A DNA stretch of 16,755 nt. Source: Methanobacteriota archaeon (GTDB lineage: Archaea; Thermoplasmatota; Thermoplasmata; RBG-16-68-12). A program made the translations under genes and the position numbers. The stretch spans positions 1 to 16,755 of the forward strand of contig VBMM01000177.1 in the NCBI GenBank assembly GCA_005878415.1, read 5' to 3'. The notes beneath the pieces were generated by a model that saw only the letters and a program-made list of their open reading frames with translations, searched no databases and had not been told where the DNA came from. Below, piece after piece: positions 1-6,575 of the stretch; within the stretch, counting starts at the first letter, position 1, and every line of letters begins with the position of its first letter.

Positions 1-9
1 GTTCCCGCC

Positions 10-1128
10 CTACGGCGGTGCACGCGCGCCGAGCAAGTGACGATACGCTCCATCCAGGCGAGGCTCCATCGCCTTCCAATTGAATCTTGCTTCAAACGCT
101 TTCCTTCCACGGGCGCCCATCGCCTCCGATTCCGCGGGCGAGAGCATAAGTGTTTCCAAGGCCCGTTGGAGACCCATTCGGTCGCCGTACGGCACGATTG
201 TCCCGCAGCCTACCTCCCGCACGATATCTGCGGCCGCAATACCATCTGACACGATGACGGGCTTCGAGCACATCATCGCTTCGAACACCTTGTTGGGGGC
301 GGCGTAGCGGTTGTTCGGCACGTGCGGATCGTAGAGGGCCGCGATGGCGTGGGCGGCTGCCGTCTGGCTCAGGACTTCCTCGTACGCGATCGTCCCGAGG
401 AACATGCAGGCGGGCGACGTCTCCAGGTGCGGGAGTAATTCGTTCTCGTCGGGACCATGACCGGCGACGATGAACTTGGCCCCGGTCGATTCGCAGGCGG
501 CCAGGAGGTCCAGGAGTCCGCGGTCTTTCGCCAGCATGCCGCCATAGAAGACGGTGAATTCCGGCGCGGTCCGGACATTGGGCGGTCGGTCCTCCGGGAC
601 ATTCATGATCTCGACGATCCGCCTGGGACGGGCGCCCCGAAATTGCCCTTGGCGGCGGAGGTCCGGCACGATGACGAGGTCGGCCCGCTCGATCATCCGT
701 CGCTCCGCATTCGCGAGTCGCTCGCGGACCTTGGGCGGCACGTCGGCGGTGATCATGTCGGCGTAGAAATCGAAGACGTCGTACACGAGCTTCGCGCCGG
801 TGATCCGCGCGGCGGCCCGAGCCGCCCAGGCGGTGTCGAGGTCGATCGCATGGATCACGTCCGGGCGGAGACGCGCCGCCTTCCGGAGGGCGAACCACTG
901 CCATCGCGGCAGCCGGCGTGCGAGCCCCGCGGTGCCCTCCGGCGCAGCGAGGCGGTACCGGTGGATCCGGATCCCGTCGCGGACTTCCTGCTCGGGGTGC
1001 GAACGGGTCCGATCCCAGAGGATCGCGTGGACCTCGTATCCGCCGCGCGCCAGACTCCCCGCTTCCTTCGCGAGCCTCGGTTCGATGCCCGCCGGGCTCT
1101 TCGACCGCAGGAAGACGACGCGCGTCAC
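10..1128 (-). CDS. Glycosyltransferase family 4 (GT-B fold)
   Basis: This 372-residue protein should transfer a sugar from a nucleotide donor onto a growing surface glycan at the cytoplasmic face of the membrane. The N-terminal Rossmann half shows the family pattern: GGYEVHAILWD near 29-39 and a DVIHAIDLD segment near 90-98. The C-terminal donor-binding half has VFYGGMLAKDRG (193-204), VAGHGPDENE (221-230) and the conserved APNKVFEAMMCSKPVIVSD stretch (277-295), whose Glu (283) is the usual donor-contacting residue. The start is GTG at 1128, six bases after the stop of the upstream 2-epimerase gene, so the two are probably one operon. Acceptor and donor cannot be told from sequence; UDP-ManNAc or a derivative is suggested by the neighbour. 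The distal half (first 600 bases of the window) looks less GC-rich than the genes around it. The family call is firm, the substrate unknown. Confidence 0.88.
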   Translation of the reverse strand: MTRVVFLRSKSPAGIEPRLAKEAGSLARGGYEVHAILWDRTRSHPEQEVRDGIRIHRYRLAAPEGTAGLARRLPRWQWFALRKAARLRPDVIHAIDLDTAWAARAAARITGAKLVYDVFDFYADMITADVPPKVRERLANAERRMIERADLVIVPDLRRQGQFRGARPRRIVEIMNVPEDRPPNVRTAPEFTVFYGGMLAKDRGLLDLLAACESTGAKFIVAGHGPDENELLPHLETSPACMFLGTIAYEEVLSQTAAAHAIAALYDPHVPNNRYAAPNKVFEAMMCSKPVIVSDGIAAADIVREVGCGTIVPYGDRMGLQRALETLMLSPAESEAMGARGRKAFEARFNWKAMEPRLDGAYRHLLGARAPP

Positions 1129-1134
1129 GGTCCG

Positions 1135-2223
1135 TCAACCCAGCGTTTTGTCGACGATCGAAGCGATGCGTCGGGAAGTCGTGCCGTTGCCGTACGGGTT
1201 GCGCCACGTCCGCGCGACCGCCATCTGCCGCCGGACGGCCGCGGCGACCCTCGCCGGCTCGGTCCCCGCGAGGACGTTCGCGTGGATCGAGAGGGTCTCC
1301 GGCCGCTCCGTGTTCTCCCGCAGGGTCACGCACGGCACGCGGAAGTAGCAGCCTTCTTCCTGGAGGCCGCCCGAATCCGTGAGGATTAGTGCCGCGTCTT
1401 TCTCGAGGCGGAGCATGTCGAGGTACCCGGTCGGCTCGATCCGGCGGAGCGACTCGATGGTCCCCGCGCGCTTCTCGAGCCCGAACCGTCGCAGGTTCTT
1501 CGCGGTGCGTGGGTGAATCGGGAAGATGATCGGAAGGCCCGCGGCCTTCGCGGCCGCTTCGAAGGCGCGTAATGCGCGCGCGAGCCGTTTCGGATCGTCG
1601 ACGTTCTCCGCACGGTGGAACGTCAGGACGAGATAGCCCCGCGGGCGGAGGTCGAGCTTCTCCAAGATGTCCGAGCGCCGGACGGCGAGCGCGAGGTTGG
1701 CGCGCAGCGCGTCGATCACGCTGTTCCCGACGACGGACACGCCCCGCCGGACGTTCTCTTGTCGCAGGTTGTCGCGCGCGGTCGGCGTTGGGGCGAAGAG
1801 CAGGTCGGACAGCTGGTCCGCGACGATCCGGTTGACTTCCTCGGGCATCGTCTTGTCGAACGAGCGGATGCCCGCCTCGACGTGGCCCAGCACCCGCCCG
1901 AGCTTGTTCGCGAGGAGCGCGCCGGCCACGGTCGTGTTCGTGTCGCCGTGGACGAGGACGAGGTCCGCCCCCACGGCGACGCCCGCGACGTGCCGCATCG
2001 TCGTCGCGACCTGCAGGTGCGGCGGCTGGTCCTGCAGCGCGAACTGGTGATCCGGCTCGCGTAGCCGCATGTCCTCGAAGAAGATGCGATCCATGAGCAT
2101 GTCGTAGTGCTGGCCCGAGTGCACGAGGACGTGCTCGTGCGGCAGGCGGTCCAAGGCCTTCACCACCGGGGCCATCTTGATGATCTCCGGCCGGGTCCCG
2201 ATGATCGTGACGATGCGGCCCAT
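1135..2223 (-). CDS. wecB: UDP-N-acetylglucosamine 2-epimerase, WecB type
   Basis: This cytoplasmic enzyme interconverts UDP-GlcNAc and UDP-ManNAc. The 362 residues match the non-hydrolysing family length. Diagnostic stretches are IIGTRPEIIKMAPV (7-20), HSGQHYD (35-41), HGDTNTTVAGALLA (92-105, active-site Asp94), GHVEAGIRSF (113-122, Glu116), MPEEVNRIVADQ (126-137), FHRAENVDD (202-210, His203 equivalent to the catalytic His of E. coli WecB), LTDSGGLQEE (281-290) and NPYGNGTTSRRI near the C-terminus. The TLRENTERPET segment is typical of the WecB subgroup and differs from the second epimerase at 14127-15188. The start is ATG at 2223, with a TATA-like box at 2251-2262. It is divergent from a family 2 glycosyltransferase and followed six bases later by a family 4 glycosyltransferase. 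Family assignment is firm. In vivo direction and use of the product are inferred. Confidence 0.93.
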   Translation of the reverse strand: MGRIVTIIGTRPEIIKMAPVVKALDRLPHEHVLVHSGQHYDMLMDRIFFEDMRLREPDHQFALQDQPPHLQVATTMRHVAGVAVGADLVLVHGDTNTTVAGALLANKLGRVLGHVEAGIRSFDKTMPEEVNRIVADQLSDLLFAPTPTARDNLRQENVRRGVSVVGNSVIDALRANLALAVRRSDILEKLDLRPRGYLVLTFHRAENVDDPKRLARALRAFEAAAKAAGLPIIFPIHPRTAKNLRRFGLEKRAGTIESLRRIEPTGYLDMLRLEKDAALILTDSGGLQEEGCYFRVPCVTLRENTERPETLSIHANVLAGTEPARVAAAVRRQMAVARTWRNPYGNGTTSRRIASIVDKTLG

Positions 2224-2250
2224 GGACAGGACGCGCGAGTATTCGAGGGA

Positions 2251-2262
2251 CGATATTAAAGG
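2251..2262 (-). promoter_or_regulatory. TATA-like box between wecB and the divergent glycosyltransferase
   Basis: On the minus strand the sequence reads CCTTTAATATCG, an AT island in otherwise GC-rich DNA. Its centre lies about 33 bases upstream of the wecB ATG, which implies a leader of only a few bases. The same island could serve the plus-strand gene, with a transcription start near 2285 and a leader of about 37 bases that contains the GGAGGT ribosome binding site. Position and composition are seen; function is inferred. Confidence 0.55.
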
Positions 2263-2304
2263 TCGCCTCGAGACGGCGCAATCCCGAAACCATCATATCG
2301 AGAC

Positions 2305-2310
2305 GGAGGT
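2305..2310 (+). promoter_or_regulatory. Shine-Dalgarno site supporting a TTG start
   Basis: GGAGGT lies 11 bases before a TTG codon at 2322, the only plausible start for the following glycosyltransferase because no in-frame ATG or GTG precedes it after the AT-rich promoter. Most other genes here show no such site, so this transcript is probably leadered. Confidence 0.5.
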
Positions 2311-2321
2311 TACGAGCGACG

Positions 2322-3104
2322 TTGCTCCTCTCCGTCGTCACGACCGTCCGCAACGAGGCGCGGAACATCGCGGCGCTCCTCGATAGCCTCGTGACGCAGG
2401 AGCCGCCGTTCGAGATCCTCGTGATCGACTCGGACAGCACGGACGCGACGCGGGACATCGTCCGCGGGTACGAGAAGAAGTACGACACGGTGCGGCTGTA
2501 CCGCCAGGGAGGCACCCGCGGCCGAGGTCGGAACGTCGGGATCGCGAAGGCCCGGGGCGAGGCGGTCGCGTTCGTCGACGGCGACGCGATCGCCAACCCG
2601 TTCTGGCTCAAGGAGATCCGCGAGGGCCTCCATCAGTACGACGTCGTCGCGGGCCGCACGATCCAGATCGGGTACCGGCCCTTCGAGGAACTCGAGCGGG
2701 TCGAGCTGATCGTCGGAGGGACCGACGTCACCTATCCGTCGTCGAACCTCGCGTACCGGAAGCGCGTGCTCATGGAGATCGGCGGGTTCGACGAGTGGTT
2801 CGTAACCGCCGAGGACATCGACCTCAACCTGCGAGCGGTCCGTGCGGGCCATCCGATCGGCTTCCGCGCGAACGCGGTCGTGTACCATCGGACGCGCGAC
2901 TCGATCTTCGACTTCCTCCGGCAGGCGCTGTGGAACGGCGCGGGGCGGAAGCAGCTCACGCTGAAGCACGGCGCCCTGTGGCGCCACTACCGCCCGCTCG
3001 AGATGGTGCGGCGGGAGGCGACGTTCTGGTCCTTACTGCGCTTGAGCGCGGCCCTCCTCGGATACGCCGGATACAAGTACTTCGGCAAGCCGCTGCCCGC
3101 GTGA
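2322..3104 (+). CDS. Glycosyltransferase family 2 (GT-A fold)
   Basis: This 260-residue enzyme probably transfers a sugar from a nucleotide donor to a lipid-linked or surface glycan. The GT-A motifs are in order: SVVTTVRNEARNIAALLDSL (4-23), ILVIDSDSTDATRDIV (32-47), TRGRGRNVGIAKARGE (65-80), the metal/nucleotide-binding DGD within FVDGDAI (84-90), and an acidic AEDIDLNLRA (163-172) in the position of the ED catalytic motif. The C-terminus (about 224-260) is basic and hydrophobic, with one possible membrane-associating helix near 235-250 but no clear multi-span domain. The start is TTG at 2322 behind GGAGGT. It precedes a second family 2 enzyme by 39 bases, but that gene has its own promoter box. 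Donor and acceptor cannot be read from sequence. Confidence 0.88.
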   Translation: MLLSVVTTVRNEARNIAALLDSLVTQEPPFEILVIDSDSTDATRDIVRGYEKKYDTVRLYRQGGTRGRGRNVGIAKARGEAVAFVDGDAIANPFWLKEIREGLHQYDVVAGRTIQIGYRPFEELERVELIVGGTDVTYPSSNLAYRKRVLMEIGGFDEWFVTAEDIDLNLRAVRAGHPIGFRANAVVYHRTRDSIFDFLRQALWNGAGRKQLTLKHGALWRHYRPLEMVRREATFWSLLRLSAALLGYAGYKYFGKPLPA

Positions 3105-3108
3105 GCGC

Positions 3109-3120
3109 AAACACTTATCC
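3109..3120 (+). promoter_or_regulatory. Core promoter of the DPM1-like glycosyltransferase
   Basis: AAACACTTATCC is centred about 29 bases before the ATG at 3144, right for a leaderless archaeal transcript. It closely resembles the box before the dehydrogenase at 15281. Confidence 0.6.
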
Positions 3121-3143
3121 GGAATTTCCAGCATGGCGCGCCG

Positions 3144-3833
3144 ATGCCCGAGGTTTCCGTTGTCGTCCCGACGATGGACGAGGAGGCCTCGATCGGCGCG
3201 GTCCTCGAGGAGGTCCGGGCGGCCCTGAGGGGCTGGGACTTCGAGATCCTGACCGTCGACACGGAGTCGCGAGACCGGACGAACGAGATCGCGCGGTCGA
3301 AGGGCGCGAGGGTCATCGCACAGCCCCTTCGAGGGTACGGCCGCGCGTACAAGACGGGCTTCGCGCAGGCCCGCGGGACGTTCGTCGCGGCCCTCGACGC
3401 GGACCTGACGTACCCGCCGGACCGGTTCCCGGATTTCCTCGCGGTCCTGAAGGAGGATCGCGCGGATTTCGTCTCCGCCGACCGGATGAGCCACCTCCGG
3501 GACGATGCGATGACGGGCATGCACCGCGTTGGGAACTCGATCCTCAACACCGCGTTCCGAGTGCTGTACCGTCATCCGATCCGGGACTCCCAGTCCGGGA
3601 TGTGGGCGTTCCGGCGGGAGATCCTGCCCCGCCTGCGGCTCGTCCACGACGGCATGGCGTTCTCGGAGGAGCTCAAGCTCGAGGTGATCCGCCGCGGGTT
3701 CCGTCTCCTCGAGATCCCGATCGAGTACCGGCCCCGGGTCGGGGAGAAGAAGATCCGGAGCGTGGACGACGCGACCCGCAACCTGGTGTGGCTCGCCCGG
3801 AAGCGGTTCGGCTGGACGCCCGGGTCGGCCTGA
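3144..3833 (+). CDS. Dolichol-phosphate mannosyltransferase-like glycosyltransferase (GT2)
   Basis: The 229 residues match the catalytic domain of polyprenyl-phosphate hexose synthases (DPM1/archaeal AglD-like N-terminal domain), which load a hexose onto a lipid phosphate at the cytoplasmic membrane face. Seen are VSVVVPTMDEEASIG (4-18), EILTVDTESRDRTNEIA (34-50), RGYGRAYKTGFAQARG (63-78), the DAD metal motif in AALDADLTYPPDRFPD (82-97), and DSQSGMWAFRREILPRL (148-164), a segment characteristic of this subgroup. IEYRPRVGEKKIRSVDDATR (193-212) is the usual C-terminal end of the fold. There is no C-terminal GtrA-like membrane domain, so it is the short, soluble or peripheral form. Its ATG follows a promoter box by about 29 bases. 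Its TGA directly abuts the stop of the convergent PIN gene. The DPM-like call is good; the exact sugar is unknown. Confidence 0.86.
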   Translation: MPEVSVVVPTMDEEASIGAVLEEVRAALRGWDFEILTVDTESRDRTNEIARSKGARVIAQPLRGYGRAYKTGFAQARGTFVAALDADLTYPPDRFPDFLAVLKEDRADFVSADRMSHLRDDAMTGMHRVGNSILNTAFRVLYRHPIRDSQSGMWAFRREILPRLRLVHDGMAFSEELKLEVIRRGFRLLEIPIEYRPRVGEKKIRSVDDATRNLVWLARKRFGWTPGSA

Positions 3834-4922
3834 TCACTCTTCGAGGACCTCGCGGAGCTTCTCCCACTCCTTCAGGAAGCGCCGCGCGTCGAAGCTCCCG
3901 TCCACGTAGCGGCTGAGGGCCTTGTGGAATCCCGGGTCCAGTTCGGAGCACAGAAGCTCCGAGGCTTCCCAGTGTTCCATCGACTTCCACGGCCACGCGC
4001 CCTCCAGGTCGATGTAATGGGTCCCCCGGTCCTCCCACGCCACCCGGATGCTCCCGAACTCGATCGCGAGCTCGTACACGAGCCGTCCGATGAGGATCGA
4101 CTCTTCGGGCGCCATCGAGAGTTCGTCCCCCTTTCGCAACCGCCGCGGGTGCTGGATGCGGATCGCCGTCAAGCCCTCCGCCGCCGCGAGGGAGGCGTTC
4201 GTCTTGTCGAGCGTCAGGAAGAAGATCCCCTTCCGGAAGTCGATGCCCCGCAGGAACGCCTTGAACTGATCGCGGATCATCGAGTCCGCGTTCAGGATCG
4301 TCAGGCCGTCCGGCGAGAGGTGCAGCTGCTCCGGGTTCGTCGCGCCGACGACGAGGACGCTGAGCCCCTGGAATCCTTCCGTCCGCTTGAGCGTCGTGAT
4401 CTCCTGCAACGCTCGGTAGCCGCGCCGACCCGCGTGGGAGAGGCGGTTCCCCTTCCGCATGTTGGCGGAGTTCTCGAGCTCCTTCATCACGACGCCGGGG
4501 ATGACGAGGAGGATCCAATTGACGCTCTCCCGGTACGGCCGCGGATGGATGCGGGAGAACTCGTCCAGGAGGTGCTCCCCGAGGATGCAGGCGTACAGCA
4601 CGTTCGTGTCGATGCCCACGATGATGTCCTCGTATTCTGCGAGGCGTCGCGCGATCGCGCTGAGCCCGATCGGCTCGACGATGCCGGCGCTCAGCAGGGA
4701 CGAGTTGAGCCAATCCAGGTAGTCGGGATTGCTCTCGAGCACCTTGAGCCGGTACTCCGTCGGCGACCCGACGATGTCGACGATCGGATACTCCTCCTTC
4801 GAACCTGGACCCAGGGACTTGACGGTCATCCGGTCGATGCGGCCTTTGATCGCCCCGAGCGCGAGCTGCATCGTCGGGAACTCCGCGATCTGTCCTTTCT
4901 CGAGGAGCTCGCGGAACGTCAC
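3834..4922 (-). CDS. PIN-domain protein coupled to ftsY
   Basis: A 362-residue protein with a central PIN-like nuclease domain. The acidic positions expected of a PIN active site are visible: Asp105 in IIVGIDTNVLYACIL (100-114), Glu148/Glu150 in IPGVVMKELENSAN (141-154), Asp213 and Asp218 in LNADSMIRDQF (210-220), and Asp239 in GIFFLTLDKTNASLAA (232-247). The N-terminal ~95 residues (with PTEYRLKVLESNPDYLDWL near 54-72) and the C-terminal ~100 residues are not recognised. PIN proteins are usually RNases; the RNA target is unknown. The GTG start at 4922 lies one base after the ftsY stop, and GGAGG (4929-4933) sits six bases upstream inside the ftsY end, so translation is coupled to ftsY. Its stop abuts that of the convergent glycosyltransferase with no base between. 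The domain call is good; the biological role is not known. Confidence 0.8.
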   Translation of the reverse strand: MTFRELLEKGQIAEFPTMQLALGAIKGRIDRMTVKSLGPGSKEEYPIVDIVGSPTEYRLKVLESNPDYLDWLNSSLLSAGIVEPIGLSAIARRLAEYEDIIVGIDTNVLYACILGEHLLDEFSRIHPRPYRESVNWILLVIPGVVMKELENSANMRKGNRLSHAGRRGYRALQEITTLKRTEGFQGLSVLVVGATNPEQLHLSPDGLTILNADSMIRDQFKAFLRGIDFRKGIFFLTLDKTNASLAAAEGLTAIRIQHPRRLRKGDELSMAPEESILIGRLVYELAIEFGSIRVAWEDRGTHYIDLEGAWPWKSMEHWEASELLCSELDPGFHKALSRYVDGSFDARRFLKEWEKLREVLEE

Positions 4923-4923
4923 G

Positions 4924-5856
4924 CTAGGCCTCCGCGAGGAGTCGGTCCACCATCCACTTCACGTCGAACCGCTTGATGTCCTCGTACGTCTGCCCGAGGT
5001 TCACGAAGACGACCGGCTTGCCGATCGTCCTCGCCATCGATAGCGCCGCGCCGCCTTTCGCGTCGGCGTCGAGCTTCGTCAGGACGACCCCGTCCAGGCC
5101 GACGGCCTCGTGGAACTGCTTCGCCTGCTCGATCGCATCGTTGCCGGCGAGGGCGTCCCCGATGTACAGGACCAGGTTCGGGCTCGTCACGCGTTTGATC
5201 TTCTTCATCTGGTCCATCAGGTTCTGGTTCGTCTGCATTCGGCCCGCGGTGTCGATCAGGACGACGTCCCTCGAACGCGCGCGGGCATGCTCGACCGCAT
5301 CGAACGCCACGGCGGCGGGATCCGCGCCGGCCTTGTGCTTGATCAGCTTGAATCCCACCGACTCCGCGTGCTTCTCGAGCTGCTCGATCGCCCCCGCGCG
5401 GAACGTGTCCGCCGCGGCGACGACGCACGTGTAGCCCTTCTTCTGGATGTGGTACGCGAGCTTGGCGATCGTCGTCGTCTTGCCGGTTCCATTGACTCCG
5501 ACGAACATGACGACGAACGGCCGCGGGCCTTTCTCGATGAGCCCGAAGAAGTCGATGGGCGGGACGGTCAGGACCTGCGTGATCGCGTCGCGCAAGGCCG
5601 CCGTCACGGCGTCGGCGAGGGACGCGTCCCGCGCGACCCGCTTGCCCTTCAGGTCGTCGGCGAGGCGGTCCACGATCTCCTTCGCCACGGGGAACGCGAC
5701 GTCCGATTCCAGGAGCGCCATCTCGAGGTCGTACAGGATCTCCTCGAGCTTCTCTTCCTTGATCTTCCGTCCCGAGTCGCCGATCGTGGCGGGGCCGACC
5801 TCGGCGTCCGCCTTCTCCTTCCAGCCCGCGAGCCGCTCCCGGAGCCCCTTGAACAT
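4924..5856 (-). CDS. ftsY: Signal recognition particle receptor FtsY
   Basis: FtsY is the SRP receptor GTPase. It docks SRP-bound ribosomes at the membrane translocon and hydrolyses GTP together with the SRP54 GTPase. The 310 residues contain a short charged N-terminal segment (1-40), the helical N domain (about 35-105), and the G domain with GVNGTGKTTT (120-129, G1 P-loop), ADTFRAGAIEQLE (149-161), LIDTAGRMQTN (200-210, G3), LTKLDADAKGG (259-269, G4 and following loop) and the closing loop GQTYEDIKRFD (288-298). The long acidic A domain of bacterial FtsY is absent, as is usual in archaea. The ATG at 5856 directly follows the prefoldin alpha stop. With L18a/LX and prefoldin alpha upstream, this is the well-known archaeal gene order, so identity is firm. 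Confidence 0.97.
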   Translation of the reverse strand: MFKGLRERLAGWKEKADAEVGPATIGDSGRKIKEEKLEEILYDLEMALLESDVAFPVAKEIVDRLADDLKGKRVARDASLADAVTAALRDAITQVLTVPPIDFFGLIEKGPRPFVVMFVGVNGTGKTTTIAKLAYHIQKKGYTCVVAAADTFRAGAIEQLEKHAESVGFKLIKHKAGADPAAVAFDAVEHARARSRDVVLIDTAGRMQTNQNLMDQMKKIKRVTSPNLVLYIGDALAGNDAIEQAKQFHEAVGLDGVVLTKLDADAKGGAALSMARTIGKPVVFVNLGQTYEDIKRFDVKWMVDRLLAEA

Positions 5857-6303
5857 CTAGCTCCGCTCGCCCGGTGCGGCTTGCCCCTGCAGGCGGTCGT
5901 ACAGGTCCTGCACCGCCTCGCCCTGGGCCTCCGCGCGCCGCTGGAGGTCCCCGAGGCGCTGGCCGACCGCATTCGCCGCGTCCGTGATCGACTTGATGCG
6001 TGCGTCGAGCCGCTCGATCTGCTTCGCGATGTCGTCGTAGACCAGGAGCTCCGAGCCGATCGATACGAATGCCTTGGTGACGTCTCTCGACTGCGCGACG
6101 AGGAACGAGTTCGCGCCGACGGGCACGAGGACCTCCGCCCCGTTCCCCGCTTCCTGGTATCGGGCGAGGGTCTCCCGCGCGCGCATGTGCTCCTCGAGCG
6201 AGAGCCGGATGATCGACTGCTGCTGACCGAGCCCCTCGATCTGCTCGCGGAACTGGTCGAGCACCGCCATGCCCCGGCGGAGGTCGGCTTCCGAGCCGCT
6301 CAC
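5857..6303 (-). CDS. pfdA: Prefoldin subunit alpha
   Basis: Prefoldin is a cytosolic hexameric (alpha2-beta4) chaperone that captures unfolded proteins and passes them to the thermosome. The 148-residue length is typical of the alpha subunit. The sequence shows an N-terminal coiled-coil helix (about 5-53), a central beta-hairpin region with VLVPVGANSFLVAQ (58-71) and VSIGSELLVYDDI (80-92), and a C-terminal coiled coil (about 92-140). The start is placed at GTG 6303, overlapping the L18a/LX stop as GTGA; longer readings would run back through L18a/LX. The stop TAG is followed immediately by the ftsY ATG. Tight packing indicates one transcript with L18a/LX, ftsY and the PIN gene. Identity rests on fold pattern, length and conserved gene order. 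Confidence 0.93.
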   Translation of the reverse strand: MSGSEADLRRGMAVLDQFREQIEGLGQQQSIIRLSLEEHMRARETLARYQEAGNGAEVLVPVGANSFLVAQSRDVTKAFVSIGSELLVYDDIAKQIERLDARIKSITDAANAVGQRLGDLQRRAEAQGEAVQDLYDRLQGQAAPGERS

Positions 6304-6530
6304 GGTTTCGCCTCGACCGCATATCGGACGGCGTGGTCCGTGAGGCCCTCGACGGGGACCGCATCGACCGTCCGGATCTCGATGTACTTCCGTGGCACGC
6401 CGTGCTGGCTTCCGAGGACCGACAGGAGCTTCTCGCGGGCCGCTGCCTCGTCCGCGGCGGCGATCTCCTTCGCGAACGGCTGCCACCCGCGGCCCATGCG
6501 GAAGCGGCCGCTAATCCGAAACGCCTTCAT
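6300..6530 (-). CDS. rpl18a: 50S ribosomal protein L18Ae (LX)
   Basis: This 76-residue archaeal large-subunit protein (also called LX or L20a) begins MKAFRISGRFRMGRGWQPF and keeps the family's pattern: a short basic beta strand, then an alanine/glutamate-rich helix (21-39), then VLGSQHGVPRKYIEIRTVDAV (38-58). Position 6530 is preferred over the TTG/ATG codons upstream because the family N-terminus starts at M-K-A-F and a TATA-like box lies about 32 bases before it. It heads the operon L18a/LX - pfdA - ftsY - PIN, with a 4-base overlap into pfdA. Identity is firm from sequence and synteny. Confidence 0.95.
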   Translation of the reverse strand: MKAFRISGRFRMGRGWQPFAKEIAAADEAAAREKLLSVLGSQHGVPRKYIEIRTVDAVPVEGLTDHAVRYAVEAKP

Positions 6531-6556
6531 GGAACGGCGTGGCAAGGAGCCTGGCT

Positions 6557-6567
6557 ACTTAAAAACT
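6557..6567 (-). promoter_or_regulatory. TATA-like box of the L18a/LX operon
   Basis: The minus strand reads GTTTTTAAGTA, the only AT-rich run between the end of the TPR gene (6576) and the L18a/LX ATG (6530). Its centre is about 32 bases before the start, implying a very short leader. The box lies just past the stop of the same-strand upstream gene, so the operon has its own promoter. Confidence 0.6.
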
Positions 6568-6575
6568 TGCGGCGG

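Noticed and set aside
92..2611. 839-codon minus-strand open frame
   Set aside because: It runs out of frame through the glycosyltransferase and epimerase genes, and its translation is Arg/Pro/Gly-rich low-complexity sequence typical of shadow frames in GC-rich DNA.
6530..6545. Longer L18a/LX start at 6545
   Set aside because: The extra five residues do not fit the family N-terminus (M-K-A-F), and the start would lie too close to the TATA-like box.
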